DNA of 64,000 nucleotides from Acidobacteriota bacterium (lineage in GTDB: Bacteria > Acidobacteriota > Thermoanaerobaculia > Gp7-AA8 > JAHWKK01), in NCBI GenBank assembly GCA_019347945.1, contig JAHWKK010000014.1, positions 33,560-97,559 of the forward strand, in the 5' to 3' direction. The notes under the pieces were generated by a model. It worked only from the letters and a program-made list of their open reading frames with translations. It did not search any database and had not been told where the DNA came from. The first letter of the stretch is position 1. Each line of letters opens with the position of its first letter. The translations under genes and the position numbers were made by a program. Positions 16,444 to 25,625 of this stretch are shown piece after piece.

Positions 16444-17433
16444 TCAGAAGTCGACCCAGTTGCCGCGGGCCGAAGCGTTAGCCCTTTCATACAGCCAGGC
16501 TGTGGCGGCGAGATCCTCGATCGCGAGGCCGAGCGATTTGAAGATCGTGATCTCGTCTCGGGTTCGACGCCCGAGATTGGAATCGAGCAGGACCTCGCCG
16601 ATCTCCGCCTGAATGTGGCTCTGGTCGATCACAGCTTCCTCGAGAGCGAAGAGGTAGTCTCCCGATTCGTTGATGGTCGACTCGCGGCGGTCGACGTAGA
16701 GCCGCCCGGCCGCGATCGTCGCGCCGTCGGCCTCTCTCGCGGTTCGGACGCTCGCCCCTACCAGGTTGAGATGAGCACCTCCGGAAACCCATGGACGATT
16801 GAGGATGGGTGTTTTCGAGCTCGTAGCCGTCACGACGATGTCGGCGTCCCGCACCGCCTCCTCGACGGTTCCGACAGGCGTGAGGGCGCAGTCGACCCGC
16901 CGGCGCATCTCCTGGCAGAACGCCGCCGACGCTTCAGGCGTGCGCCCCGCCACTCGAATCTCGCTCACCTCCCGGATGAGCGGGATTGCCTGGGCGTGCG
17001 CGCGAGCCTGAGCACCGGTGCCGGCGATCGCAACGACGGAAGCGTCCCGTCGCGCGAGCAGATCGGTGGCCAGCGCGGTCACGGCCGCGGTTCGAATCGA
17101 CGTCACCGCGGAAGCCTCCGCGATGGCGAGAAGCTCACCGGTCGATCCATCGTGCAGCAGAACGGCTCCGAGATGGCTGTCGAGGCCCCGAGCGGGGTTT
17201 CCGGGAAAGACGCAGACCTCCTTCAGGCCCCAGAATGAACGATTGCCTCCGCGGAACGCCGGCATCAGGCCGAGAAAGCCCGATGGATCCGATGACCGGA
17301 CGAGTGAGCGAAGCGGCTGGTGGACTTCCCCACGGGCGAGGGCCGAGAACGCCTCCCGCATGACGCCGATGCATTCGCGCATCGGGAGGAGATCGATCAC
17401 GTCGTCGTGTCCGAGGATGACCGTGCGGGTCAC
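16444..17433 (-). CDS. Ornithine cyclodeaminase / mu-crystallin family protein
   Basis: 329 residues. The family marks are TVILGHDDVIDLLPM at the N-terminus, RSFWGLKEVCVFPGN (substrate lysine region), ASAVTSIRTAAVTALA, the Rossmann loop VVAIAGTGAQARAHAQAI and DIVVTATSSKTPIL. Members are NAD(P)-dependent enzymes acting on ornithine, alanine, pyrroline-2-carboxylate or imines; the substrate cannot be fixed from the sequence. The GTG start is preceded by TACAAT only six nt away, so the message is probably leaderless. First gene of the leftward group with the hydrolase and SRPBCC genes. Confidence 0.9.
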   Translation of the reverse strand: MTRTVILGHDDVIDLLPMRECIGVMREAFSALARGEVHQPLRSLVRSSDPSGFLGLMPAFRGGNRSFWGLKEVCVFPGNPARGLDSHLGAVLLHDGSTGELLAIAEASAVTSIRTAAVTALATDLLARRDASVVAIAGTGAQARAHAQAIPLIREVSEIRVAGRTPEASAAFCQEMRRRVDCALTPVGTVEEAVRDADIVVTATSSKTPILNRPWVSGGAHLNLVGASVRTAREADGATIAAGRLYVDRRESTINESGDYLFALEEAVIDQSHIQAEIGEVLLDSNLGRRTRDEITIFKSLGLAIEDLAATAWLYERANASARGNWVDF

Positions 17434-17439
17434 GTCTCG

Positions 17440-17445
17440 ATTGTA
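17440..17445 (-). promoter_or_regulatory. -10 box TACAAT, six nt from a GTG start
   Basis: TACAAT followed by CGAGAC and then the GTG of the ornithine-cyclodeaminase-like gene. At normal -10 spacing the transcript would begin at or next to the start codon. No strong -35 is visible. Confidence 0.6.
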
Positions 17446-17464
17446 CAGTCACTGGGTCGGACGA

Positions 17465-17926
17465 TCAGAGACGATGCGAGGCATCTAGGTTCGTCCGGCT
17501 GGACTCCGCGCCTGCATTCCTGCCGATCAGGAACCAGAGAAAGAGGGCGGTTCCGACTCCCCAGGCGGCATTCACGGCCAGGCCCATCAGAATGATCGAG
17601 GGATCTCCACCGCCGGCAACGGGCAAACCTTTCAATGGTGCGACCACGAGTCCTGCCACCAGAGTCGGCGCGATCGCGCCGAACAGAAGCGCCCCGAGCC
17701 AGTATTTGCCTCCTGCCCATCGCCGGATCAGAAGCCACAACGGGATGCCCCAGATGCCACCCCAGAAGGCGAGCGAGATGACTGCCGGGACACCGAATGG
17801 GGGAGTGCCCTCCATTGCGTACGGAGCGCGGCTGATGATCCCAGCGAGATTGAAGAGCCATAGAACCGGCTGATGGAACAGGAGCGTCGCGAGAAAGCCG
17901 GAAAGAAAAGATAGAAAGATGCGCAT
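17465..17926 (-). CDS. Small membrane protein, unknown function
   Basis: 153 residues from the ATG at 17926, selected because GGAGG lies six nt upstream. Four hydrophobic segments are visible (about 2-22, 42-62, 72-95, 112-133), with the glycine-rich turn VAPLKGLPVAGGGDP between the third and fourth. It resembles small uncharacterised integral membrane proteins widespread in bacteria. It ends just before the promoter of the ornithine-cyclodeaminase-like gene and is probably monocistronic. No function is claimed. Confidence 0.7.
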   Translation of the reverse strand: MRIFLSFLSGFLATLLFHQPVLWLFNLAGIISRAPYAMEGTPPFGVPAVISLAFWGGIWGIPLWLLIRRWAGGKYWLGALLFGAIAPTLVAGLVVAPLKGLPVAGGGDPSIILMGLAVNAAWGVGTALFLWFLIGRNAGAESSRTNLDASHRL

Positions 17927-18026
17927 GACGGCCTCCGTGGCACCTTCGGTCCGATGCAACGACGCGACCACGCGGATGGAGGAAGCCCGTTCTCGCTTCC
18001 CAACGAGTGGCCCCAAAGGTAACGAG

Positions 18027-18614
18027 CTACATCAGTTCGACGCGCACCGTCTGGACACCGTCCGCGATCGCGATGTCGAGGATCCTCGGCTGAGGCTTCT
18101 GATCCGGAGTCTGATCACGCTCGTGCGAGACGAAACTGATCTCGCCGCTCCGTTCGAGACGAATTTCATCGGCCTCGTCCGGATCGGACCCCGCGCGCCG
18201 TCGCGCCGCTTCCTCGAGGTCGCGTTCTGTGATGTGAGCCCTGGCGAAGTTCTTTTCGATCCGCTCGCCGTCCGAGACGAGTTTCAACGGGCGCCCCTTG
18301 ACCAGCCGTCCGAACCATGGGTGATGGTAGGACAGTGACGCGAAGGACCAGTGCAACACGATCAGCATGAAGCCGGCGAAGATTGTCGGCATCAGGCTGG
18401 CGTTGCCGTTGATCGCGCGACTCAGGGACGATCCGAGCACGACGCCGAGAATTACGTCGAACGCGGTGTTCTTGCCCAGCACCCGGCGCTCTCCGATCCG
18501 GATCATGGCGATCGTGGCGACGTAGACGATCGTGGCGCGCAGGATCATTTGTGTCGCGTCGAGATCCGGATCGTCGATTCCGAGCAGGTAGTTCCAGAAG
18601 TTGAATTCGGACAT
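18027..18614 (-). CDS. DUF421 (YetF/YkjA-like) membrane protein
   Basis: 195 residues. Three membrane helices in the first 90 residues (ATIVYVATIAMIRIGERRVL; VILGVVLGSSLSRAINGN; TIFAGFMLIVLHWSFASL) are followed by the soluble DUF421 domain with GRPLKLVSDGERIEKNFARA and HITERDLEEAARRRAG. The RxGERRxxGK and SRAINGN motifs are family signatures. Members are small membrane proteins of unclear function, some linked to spore or envelope stress. A GAGGAGGAAGAGG ribosome binding site lies before the ATG. It stands alone. Confidence 0.88.
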   Translation of the reverse strand: MSEFNFWNYLLGIDDPDLDATQMILRATIVYVATIAMIRIGERRVLGKNTAFDVILGVVLGSSLSRAINGNASLMPTIFAGFMLIVLHWSFASLSYHHPWFGRLVKGRPLKLVSDGERIEKNFARAHITERDLEEAARRRAGSDPDEADEIRLERSGEISFVSHERDQTPDQKPQPRILDIAIADGVQTVRVELM

Positions 18615-18662
18615 CCTCTTCCTCCTCAGATTCCGGGCTTGCCGGGGTCGTGCCGGACTCTG

Positions 18663-18700
18663 GGTTGGAGGTTCGAGGTTGGAGGTTGGAGGTTGGAGGA
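18663..18700 (+). repeat. Heptamer tandem array (GAGGTTG unit)
   Basis: About five head-to-tail copies of GAGGTTG with one C variant. A second array with the same unit lies at 60375-60428. It occupies the gap between the DUF421 and DUF4407-like genes, which is otherwise featureless. Confidence 0.85.
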
Positions 18701-18740
18701 GTCAGTCAGACCCGGGCGCCGAAACCTCCTCCGACGTCGC

Positions 18741-20369
18741 TCAGGCGTCCCCGGGCGGACGTTGCCTCCCGACCGTCTCGGCACAGGCCAGCCGAGCGTC
18801 CCGGATGCGGCGGCCAGCATCCTCCAGAACCGGTGCGCTCGCCGAGATCTGCTCTTCGAGCCGTGAGAGCGCCAGCCGCAGCTCGCCGAGTCTGCCGCTG
18901 GCGGAAGCGACGACGTCCTCCTGATTGCGGAGATTTCCGGACACCGCGTCCCTGCGGCCGGAGAGTGCGGCGAGCGCTTCCATCGCACGCTCGAACGCCG
19001 GACCCTCTGCTTTCCCCTCCGTCACGATTGCCTGCAGCGACCTCGACCGTCGCTCGATCTCTTCCATCTCGCCGGAAGCATCGCGAGCTGATTGCGTGGC
19101 ATGTCGCAGCTCTCGCTCGAGCTCCGCGATCGTCGCCGCGGTCCTCGACCGCGTCGTTTCGAGCTGTTCGATCTCGTCTCGGGTGATCGTTTCGATCCGC
19201 CGCCACTGGTCGATCATCACCTCGTGACCGCGCACCTCGGAGGTCATGCGCCGGTGGCGATCTTCTTCCTGACGGATCGTGAGCCACGTGGTGCGGCACC
19301 ATTCCTCGAAGCGGAGAGGATCGATCGGCCGGCCGTTGTCCGAGCGCTCGGCCGCGGGCAGGTAAGCATCGAAAAGGCCGCGCTCCCACTCGTCGTGGAG
19401 GCTGTGCAGCTCTTCGGAGTAGTAGACCGCGACGCTTCTCGGCTGAAAGAGCTTGAGGATGAGGAGCCCCAGGAAGAGAAAGGCGAGAAAGGCGCGGACC
19501 GCAATCTCGGCTCTGTTGAACTGCGGATTCGAGAGGAGCCCTTCGAGTACGATGCCGCTGGAGTTGATCCCGGGGGAGAGGAGTTGGATACCGTAACGGT
19601 TTCCGAGCTCGGCCGGGGAGAGAGCGTCGAACCGTTCGAGTGCGGCGGCTCGCGCAGTCTCCGCGGCGGCGAGCTGTTCGCGCGTTTCTGCGAGTTGGCG
19701 CTCGATGGTTTCGAGAGCGGGTCCGCGGCCGTAGCGGCCCGAGGGACCGACGCCGGCTGCCTCGGCGACGCGCTCTCGTTCGAGTGTCGCCACGTTCCGG
19801 CGGAGCTCGGCGATGCGGGCGGCGTGGGTCTGGTCGAGCCCGGCTCTCGTCGACGCAATCATCGCCGAGTTGCGCCTCGTCATCTCGTCACGGACGTCGC
19901 CCGCGAAGATGGCCTGCGCCAGAAAGGGTGCCGTAATGAGGAGAGATGCGGTGACGATGGCGATCCTTCCGGCCACGCCTCCAGCGAGCTTCAGCCGTTC
20001 GCGCCGCTGGTCGATCGCCGGATCTTCGTCAGCTCGCGTGTAGCGGCCTCTCGCGGTGTCGAGCGTCATGAAACTCACGTCGACGATCCAGATCAGCACG
20101 AAGATGAATGCTCCCGCCACCGCGGCAGTCAGCCATGGTTGCCTTGCCGAGATCAGCCATCCCATGTATCCCCACGCGAGGCCCTCGGCCGTTGCCATCG
20201 CGAGAATCAGCAGTCGCGCACAGAAGATCCAGAAATCCGCGCTTCGCGTCAGCAGCTCGTCGCCGAACGGCTTGAGCGACAGGATGCGCGCGAGGCCGCT
20301 CGAGGGACGCGGCGATACGGCGAGCTCGGAGGAGGAGAGGGCGGAAACACCTTCGGCATAGTCGGTCAT
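18741..20369 (-). CDS. DUF4407-like membrane protein with long coiled-coil
   Basis: About 542 residues from the ATG at 20369; GTG or TTG codons up to 33 nt upstream are alternatives. Layout: two adjacent N-terminal membrane helices (FCARLLILAMATAEGLAWGY; LTAAVAGAFIFVLIWIVDVS), a third (GRIAIVTASLLITAPFLAQA), a soluble part rich in heptads (ELRRNVATLERERVAEAAGV), a fourth helix (AFLAFLFLGLLILKLFQPRS) and a C-terminal coiled coil of roughly 150 residues. This topology and the PxxV..YYSEELH segment recall DUF4407 proteins, but the match is by pattern only. It is the next gene after the efflux permease on the same strand, 115 nt away, so cotranscription is possible. Confidence 0.6.
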   Translation of the reverse strand: MTDYAEGVSALSSSELAVSPRPSSGLARILSLKPFGDELLTRSADFWIFCARLLILAMATAEGLAWGYMGWLISARQPWLTAAVAGAFIFVLIWIVDVSFMTLDTARGRYTRADEDPAIDQRRERLKLAGGVAGRIAIVTASLLITAPFLAQAIFAGDVRDEMTRRNSAMIASTRAGLDQTHAARIAELRRNVATLERERVAEAAGVGPSGRYGRGPALETIERQLAETREQLAAAETARAAALERFDALSPAELGNRYGIQLLSPGINSSGIVLEGLLSNPQFNRAEIAVRAFLAFLFLGLLILKLFQPRSVAVYYSEELHSLHDEWERGLFDAYLPAAERSDNGRPIDPLRFEEWCRTTWLTIRQEEDRHRRMTSEVRGHEVMIDQWRRIETITRDEIEQLETTRSRTAATIAELERELRHATQSARDASGEMEEIERRSRSLQAIVTEGKAEGPAFERAMEALAALSGRRDAVSGNLRNQEDVVASASGRLGELRLALSRLEEQISASAPVLEDAGRRIRDARLACAETVGRQRPPGDA

Positions 20370-20484
20370 CGCGGCTGGCACGAGTGGAGTGCCTTCCACC
20401 AATTACGCGCACGGCGGAAAGATGTTTACAAAGGGGGGCGCGGAGGCGGGGTCGAGAGGGCCTGTACCGCGGGGCGGTTTCCCG

Positions 20485-21720
20485 TTACTCGTATCGGAGC
20501 GCTTCGATCGGGTCGAGCTTCGCGGCCCGGTTCGCCGGATAGATGCCGGAGATGACACCGACCGAGATGGAGACGCCGGTCGAGAGAAGGATGGAGGCCG
20601 GAGTGATCACGGTAGGCCAGCCGGCCGAGGCGGCGACCAGTTGCGCGATGATGATGCCGGCGAGGATTCCGGTCAGTCCGCCGAGCAGACTGATCGAGAA
20701 GGACTCGATGACGAACTGGCGCTGGATGTCCTTCCGCGTCGCGCCGATCGCGCGCCGCACACCGATCTCGCGCGTCCGCTCGAGCACGGTCGCGAGCATG
20801 ATGTTCATGATCCCGATGCCGCCGACCAGCAGCGAGATCCCTGCGATCGATCCCATGACGATGTTGAAGATCCGCTGGGTGCTCCGGCTCTGCTCGAGCA
20901 GAGCCTCCGGGACGACGATCTCGAAATCGTCGACGCCTCCGTGGAGCCGCGAAATGAGCGGCTGCATTGCGGCGGCGGCGCGAGTCGCCGACGAGCCCGG
21001 CTCGAGCCGGACGATGATCTCGTCGACAGGCGCTTCGAGAGGATCGCGCGCGAATTTGCGAAGCGCGGTCGAGGCCGGGATCAGAATCTCCCGTGAGGGG
21101 GAGGCGATGGCGACTCCTTCGATCTCTTCACTCGTTCCCGCGGGAGGTGCGAGCACGCCGATCACCTGGAACCAGATGTCATTGACCTTGACGAGCTTTC
21201 CGACGGGCGGGGCGTCGCCGAAGAGGTCGCGTGCGATCTCCGCTCCGACGACGGCGACCTGAGCGTGTGATTCTTCATCGCGCCGGTCGATGAAGCGTCC
21301 CGCGGCGAGGTCGACTGTCGAAGTCTCCGGCTGACGCCACGAGACTCCGAAGACCTTCCCCTGCGCCCGGCCGTTTTCCGATCCGATTCGCCAGGTCTCG
21401 ACACCGACTCTCGGCAGAACGCCGGAGACTTCTTCGAGTGCCTGACTGATGGCCTCGGCGTCCCGCATCGAGACGCCGAGCGAATTCTTCCGGATCTCGT
21501 CCCTCATCTCGGGTTCGATCTGTTTCGCCCGGATGATCACGTTGTCGAGTCCGAGCCGGCTGATCATCTCGAGCGCTTCACGCTCGCCACCGGCGCCGAT
21601 CGAAAGCATGGCGATGACCGCGCCGACGCCGAAGATCATTCCGAGCATCGTGAGGATCGTGCGGAGCTTGTGGCGGTTGAGGTTGGCGAGCGACTCGCGG
21701 AACGATTCGAGAAAGTTCAA
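20485..21720 (-). CDS. MacB/FtsX-type ABC transporter permease
   Basis: 411 residues. N-terminal membrane helix inside RTILTMLGMIFGVGAVIAML (hallmark of MacB-PCD proteins), a large periplasmic domain of about 220 residues, then three helices beginning GGIGIMNIMLATVLERTREI and continuing RRAIGATRKDIQRQFVIESF, ending YPANRAAKLDPIEALRYE. These are the FtsX-domain signatures of type VII ABC mechanotransmission permeases. No ATPase domain is fused and none is encoded nearby. It overlaps the upstream adaptor gene by four bases, so it is the fourth gene of an operon of three adaptors and one permease. Confidence 0.92.
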   Translation of the reverse strand: MNFLESFRESLANLNRHKLRTILTMLGMIFGVGAVIAMLSIGAGGEREALEMISRLGLDNVIIRAKQIEPEMRDEIRKNSLGVSMRDAEAISQALEEVSGVLPRVGVETWRIGSENGRAQGKVFGVSWRQPETSTVDLAAGRFIDRRDEESHAQVAVVGAEIARDLFGDAPPVGKLVKVNDIWFQVIGVLAPPAGTSEEIEGVAIASPSREILIPASTALRKFARDPLEAPVDEIIVRLEPGSSATRAAAAMQPLISRLHGGVDDFEIVVPEALLEQSRSTQRIFNIVMGSIAGISLLVGGIGIMNIMLATVLERTREIGVRRAIGATRKDIQRQFVIESFSISLLGGLTGILAGIIIAQLVAASAGWPTVITPASILLSTGVSISVGVISGIYPANRAAKLDPIEALRYE

Positions 21721-22976
21721 CTCGTTCCTCCGTCACCTGCTGCTTCATCTCCCTCGATCTCCCGCTCCTCGATTCCGCTGAGCACGACGAGATCGCCTTC
21801 GTCGAGTCCCGAGGTGACGACCACGCGGCCGAGAGAAGCGGCGCCGGTCTGGATCTCGGCAGGGACGAATTTCCCGCCGCGTTCGACGTGGACGAATCTC
21901 CGGCCATCCCGGTCCCAGACGGCCTGGCGGGGAACGGTGACCACGTCGTCGAGCTCTTCGATGGTGATCTTCGCAGAGACGCGGGCGCCGGGCTTCATCG
22001 CCTCGGGCTCGGTCGCGGCGAACGACACGATCACTCCGAAGTACTGGACGGGGACGCCGCGCACTCTGGGGCGAGCGACTGAATCGACGCGCTTGACCTC
22101 GCCCCTGAACGTCCGGTTCGGGACCGAGTCGATCCGCACCTCCGCGGTCTGCCCCACGGAGACGCCGCCGGCATCGGCTTCGAGGATGAAGATCTCGGCC
22201 TCCATCGAATCGATGTCGGGGATCTCGGCGATCGGACGTCCCGGGAAGACGGAGGAGCCGACCGTCGGGAGCTCACCTCGCCAGTCGCGCTGAAAGATGA
22301 CGATGCCGGGATGCGGCGCGATGATCTCGAGCGCTTCGAGGCCCCGTCTTGCGCGATCGAGCTTCGTGTCCGCGGTTCGCTGCTCGATTCGGAGCATCTC
22401 CCGTTCCGCTTCCGTGATCGAGCCGCGGACGCCGAGCATGTCTTCTGCGTACTCCCGCCTTTCGAGCGCGAGATCGCTGTCGATCATCGATTCGATCACC
22501 TCATGACGGGAGAAGATGTCTGCGTCGGTCACTTCGAACTTCTGAGCCGCGTCGTACTCCCGCTGTGCCTGGGAGGCGTCACGACGAAGGTTGCTGCTGG
22601 TTGCGCCGGAGCTCTCGAGTGCCGCTGAAAAGCGGTTGTCGATCGACTGGCGGTCGACACCGGCGGCTGCGAGCTCGTTCTCGAAGTCGGTTGGATCGAA
22701 GCGCACGATGACGTCGCCCTCCCGGACGTAGGAGCCATCCTTTTCGAGCCACGCGATCTTCAGACCCCCCGGAGCGTCTCGCGGAGCAGCCAGCGGTGTG
22801 GAGGCACTCGCCTTGAGATACCCCTCCGCGGTGACCGTCCTGATGAACTTTCCCTTCTGGACCCGGAGAGTCGAGACTTCGTCCTGTTGCGCTCCGGCGG
22901 CGCCGATGAGGATCACGACGGCGATCGCGATTGCAACCGCAGCGGCCGCTATCCAGTTCTTTCTTCTCGACATCAA
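21717..22976 (-). CDS. HlyD/MacA-type membrane fusion (adaptor) protein
   Basis: 419 residues with an N-terminal membrane anchor (WIAAAAVAIAIAVVILIGAA) and a lipoyl/barrel-sandwich start TVTAEGYLKASASTPLAAP, WLEKDGSYVREGDVIVRFDP. A coiled-coil hairpin spans about residues 95-215, followed by the return lipoyl half (LEIIAPHPGIVIFQRDWRGE) and beta-barrel/MP domains with GQTAEVRIDSVPNRTFRGEV and VPRQAVWDRDGRRFVHVERG. This is the periplasmic bridge between an inner-membrane pump and an outer-membrane channel. Third of three consecutive paralogues, each with four-base overlaps. Confidence 0.9.
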   Translation of the reverse strand: MMSRRKNWIAAAAVAIAIAVVILIGAAGAQQDEVSTLRVQKGKFIRTVTAEGYLKASASTPLAAPRDAPGGLKIAWLEKDGSYVREGDVIVRFDPTDFENELAAAGVDRQSIDNRFSAALESSGATSSNLRRDASQAQREYDAAQKFEVTDADIFSRHEVIESMIDSDLALERREYAEDMLGVRGSITEAEREMLRIEQRTADTKLDRARRGLEALEIIAPHPGIVIFQRDWRGELPTVGSSVFPGRPIAEIPDIDSMEAEIFILEADAGGVSVGQTAEVRIDSVPNRTFRGEVKRVDSVARPRVRGVPVQYFGVIVSFAATEPEAMKPGARVSAKITIEELDDVVTVPRQAVWDRDGRRFVHVERGGKFVPAEIQTGAASLGRVVVTSGLDEGDLVVLSGIEEREIEGDEAAGDGGTS

Positions 22977-24205
22977 TCCTCTTCCGATTCCCCGGCCACG
23001 AGGACTTCATCGTTGAGCGAGAGTCCCGAAATGATCTCGACCCGGGTGTCGTTCGACCGGCCGATCTCGACCGGGGTCTCCTCGATCGATAACATTGTTC
23101 TCCGGGTGACGACCGGACCATCCTCGCGAATGGTCACCGCGGACACCGGGATGGTCAGAACGTTCTCCGCGCGGCCCAGCTCGATCAGACCGCGGAACCG
23201 CATGCCGGGCCGCATCGTCTCCCGGTCGATCTCGGGGAGCTCGATCTCGACGTCGAGCACCTTGAGCGGGCTGACATCGGAGACCCTGATCGCGTTACCG
23301 ATACTGCGGACGACGCCGATGATCTCGTTTTCCGGATGGGCGTCGAGGCGGAACCGCACCTGCTGTCCGATCTCCACCTTTCCGCTGTCGGCCTCGTCGA
23401 TCTCTCCCTCGGCGTGAAGCGAGTCGAGGTCGGGAAGCTCGAGGATCTTGTCCATTCGCCAAACCTGATCGCCGACTTTCTTCTTCTCGTTACGGCGATC
23501 GGCGAGATAGACGACAGTGCCCGCGCGCGGCGCGCGGATCGTCAATCGCTGAAGGTTCTCTTCAATCTCTCTGACGCTGGCCAGATCCTGATCACGCTTG
23601 CTCTCGAGAGAGCGGATCTGGGATATGGCGGCCCTTTCGAGCGCCGCGTTTTTCGTCCTGATGTACTCGATCTCCTTCTTCGCGATCGCGAAATCGACCT
23701 GGTATTGTTCGCGCTCCCGGACTCCGATGAGCTCGTCGGGTGCCTCGAGCTTCAGCTCCGCCTTTCTCGCTCGCGATTCCGCCTCGGCAAGCTTCAGCTC
23801 GTTGTCCTCCTTGCGAAGTCTGAGATCCGCCGTGGTCTTGTCGATCTCCGCCTGCGCCGAATCGGCCCGGGACTGACGGTCGCGCAACATGTCCTGAAGC
23901 CTTTGCGTATCGAAGGCGAGGATCGGCTGACCCTTTGTGACCTCCGACCCTTCGGGCGCCATCATTGCGATCTTGAAATCCCAGAAGTTCGTCAGTGGCG
24001 GGGGCCCGATCGTGACCGACGACGTCGAGACCAGCGAGCCGGTGATCTCGACTCCGGTCACGAGATCGCCCCGCGTCACCCTGACCCATTCGCCGGCGTT
24101 GCGGGCGGCGATCCGGTTCTGGGCGAATGCGACACCGAAGCCGAGAACGGCGATGATCGCGATCACTAGCAGAGCGTTGCGCGCGAGGGGTTTTTTGATC
24201 GTCAC
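22973..24205 (-). CDS. HlyD/MacA-type membrane fusion (adaptor) protein
   Basis: 410 residues from the GTG at 24205, which overlaps the upstream stop (GTGA) and has GAGGAA eight nt before it; upstream ATG codons fall in the previous gene. An N-terminal helix (ALLVIAIIAVLGFGVAFAQN) is followed by the lipoyl segment VRVTRGDLVTGVEITGSLVS and MMAPEGSEVTKGQPILAFDT, a long helical hairpin with heptads (about 120-220), LTIRAPRAGTVVYLADRRNE, and barrel segments ending GRSNDTRVEIISGLSLNDEV. Middle gene of the adaptor trio. Its hairpin is longer than that of the third paralogue, so the three are probably not interchangeable. Confidence 0.9.
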   Translation of the reverse strand: MTIKKPLARNALLVIAIIAVLGFGVAFAQNRIAARNAGEWVRVTRGDLVTGVEITGSLVSTSSVTIGPPPLTNFWDFKIAMMAPEGSEVTKGQPILAFDTQRLQDMLRDRQSRADSAQAEIDKTTADLRLRKEDNELKLAEAESRARKAELKLEAPDELIGVREREQYQVDFAIAKKEIEYIRTKNAALERAAISQIRSLESKRDQDLASVREIEENLQRLTIRAPRAGTVVYLADRRNEKKKVGDQVWRMDKILELPDLDSLHAEGEIDEADSGKVEIGQQVRFRLDAHPENEIIGVVRSIGNAIRVSDVSPLKVLDVEIELPEIDRETMRPGMRFRGLIELGRAENVLTIPVSAVTIREDGPVVTRRTMLSIEETPVEIGRSNDTRVEIISGLSLNDEVLVAGESEED

Positions 24206-25422
24206 GATCCGGTTTCCTCGATCAGAGACTTCGCCATCGCGACGCGCGTTCCCTCCTCGAGCGACCCCTCGACTGCGCATTCGGTCGCATTGCATGCGAC
24301 CACCGAGGTGGGTTCGCTCGTACCGTCGGTGAGGCGAACCGCGGGGGTATCACCGCTGAAGTCGAGCGCGTAGCGGGGAACGATCAGGGTGTTCTCGATC
24401 CTCGCGGTCTCGACATCGACCCGCGCGCTCAGTCCGGGCCGGATTCCCTCAGGCAGCTCTTCGTCGAGAGTGACCACGACCTGGAAGAAGCGGCGGAGCG
24501 AAGTTCCCCCCTCTTCCTCGGCCACCGGGCTTACCCGGCTGATCCGCCCCGGCATCCGCCGATCCGGCCAGGCATCCAGGGTCACCAGCGCCGGCATCCC
24601 CTGAACGACTTTGCGATCGTCGACATCTGCCAGCCGCGCGTGGATCTCGAGAGTCGAAAGGTCCGGGATCCGTGCGATCACGAATCCTACCCACGCCATG
24701 TCACCGACCTCGATTTTCTTGCCATGCCACGGATGGTTGTTGATCACGAACAGACCGTCGGCGGGGGCGGTCAGAGTCATCGTCTCGACCGCCTGATGCG
24801 CGATTCCCACCTGGCGACGGGCTTCGGCGAGCTCGAGTCTGATGTTGTCGATCTCGGTTCTCTGTGCGTGCCTGGTCGCCTCCAGCAGAGTCTTCGCTTT
24901 CTCGAACTCCGTCCTCGCTCTGTCGAGCGCGAGCTGGCGCTCGTCGTACTCCTTGACCGAGATGATCTCGGGTGGGATCTCGGCATCGAGCTTCGCCTTG
25001 TCGAGGTCCGCCTTCTTTTTCAGGTAGTCGAGCTCTTTGTCTGCGATCTCGGCCCGAGCCTCCTCGGTCTTCTGGAGGAGCTGCTCCCCCTTTTCGAGCT
25101 CGGTCCGCTCGATCTCATCGAGCCGGCTCGCGAATGAGGAGGTATCAAGCTCGACGAGCCGCGCTCCTTTCATGACTCTGGCCCCATCCTGTTCGATCCA
25201 CTGGATCGTCGTTCGCCATTCGGGTAGCGGAGGAACCACGATTGGCTCGGCAATCTCGGCATCGACCTCCCCGGTGAGGACCATCCGCTCGACGAACGTC
25301 CCCTTCCTGACGACCGGCTCGTTCCGAAGGTCGACATGAGTCGCTCGCTCACTGGTACAGCCGAAGGCGGCGAGCAATAGGGCGAAGATGTGTCCGAGGT
25401 TTGCTTTTCTCATCGGTTTCAT
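24202..25422 (-). CDS. HlyD-type adaptor, predicted lipoprotein
   Basis: 406 residues with a lipoprotein signal ending LLAAFGC (Cys22), so it is predicted to be lipid-anchored, unlike its two paralogues. Lipoyl halves: VVRKGTFVERMVLTGEVDAE with WIEQDGARVMKGARLVELDT, and the return half LTAPADGLFVINNHPWHGKK. A coiled-coil hairpin lies between (about 95-215). The C-terminal part has EGIRPGLSARVDVETARIEN and PRYALDFSGDTP. Starts at 25422 or at the ATG three codons in. As the first gene of the leftward efflux/export operon, its upstream region 25423-25625 is shared with the divergent HEAT-like gene. Confidence 0.9.
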   Translation of the reverse strand: MKPMRKANLGHIFALLLAAFGCTSERATHVDLRNEPVVRKGTFVERMVLTGEVDAEIAEPIVVPPLPEWRTTIQWIEQDGARVMKGARLVELDTSSFASRLDEIERTELEKGEQLLQKTEEARAEIADKELDYLKKKADLDKAKLDAEIPPEIISVKEYDERQLALDRARTEFEKAKTLLEATRHAQRTEIDNIRLELAEARRQVGIAHQAVETMTLTAPADGLFVINNHPWHGKKIEVGDMAWVGFVIARIPDLSTLEIHARLADVDDRKVVQGMPALVTLDAWPDRRMPGRISRVSPVAEEEGGTSLRRFFQVVVTLDEELPEGIRPGLSARVDVETARIENTLIVPRYALDFSGDTPAVRLTDGTSEPTSVVACNATECAVEGSLEEGTRVAMAKSLIEETGS

Positions 25423-25611
25423 TCAAATAGACGACGACGGCCCTCGCAATGTTCCGATCGAAAAAATAATTCAACTGATGGAGACGAATCTGGGTCAATC
25501 CGATTACGATGAGCCGGGCCGGGCCTGAAAACCGGGAGTTCGGCTCCGAAATCGTCGGAACGCCGTCTGCTTCCGGCGCTGAGCTCCAGGCTCGAGGGCG
25601 GCCCCGTCCGT

Positions 25612-25617
25612 TAGGCT
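25612..25617 (+). promoter_or_regulatory. -10 box TAGGCT, eight nt from the start codon
   Basis: TAGGCT, then GAGAGACG, then the ATG of the HEAT-like gene at 25626. Together with similar boxes elsewhere this predicts a leader of zero to two nt. Confidence 0.45.
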
Positions 25618-25625
25618 GAGAGACG

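Noticed and set aside
24206..24295. Upstream ATG start for the middle adaptor gene
   Set aside because: The extension lies inside the upstream gene; the GTG overlapping its stop has a ribosome binding site and directly precedes the membrane anchor.
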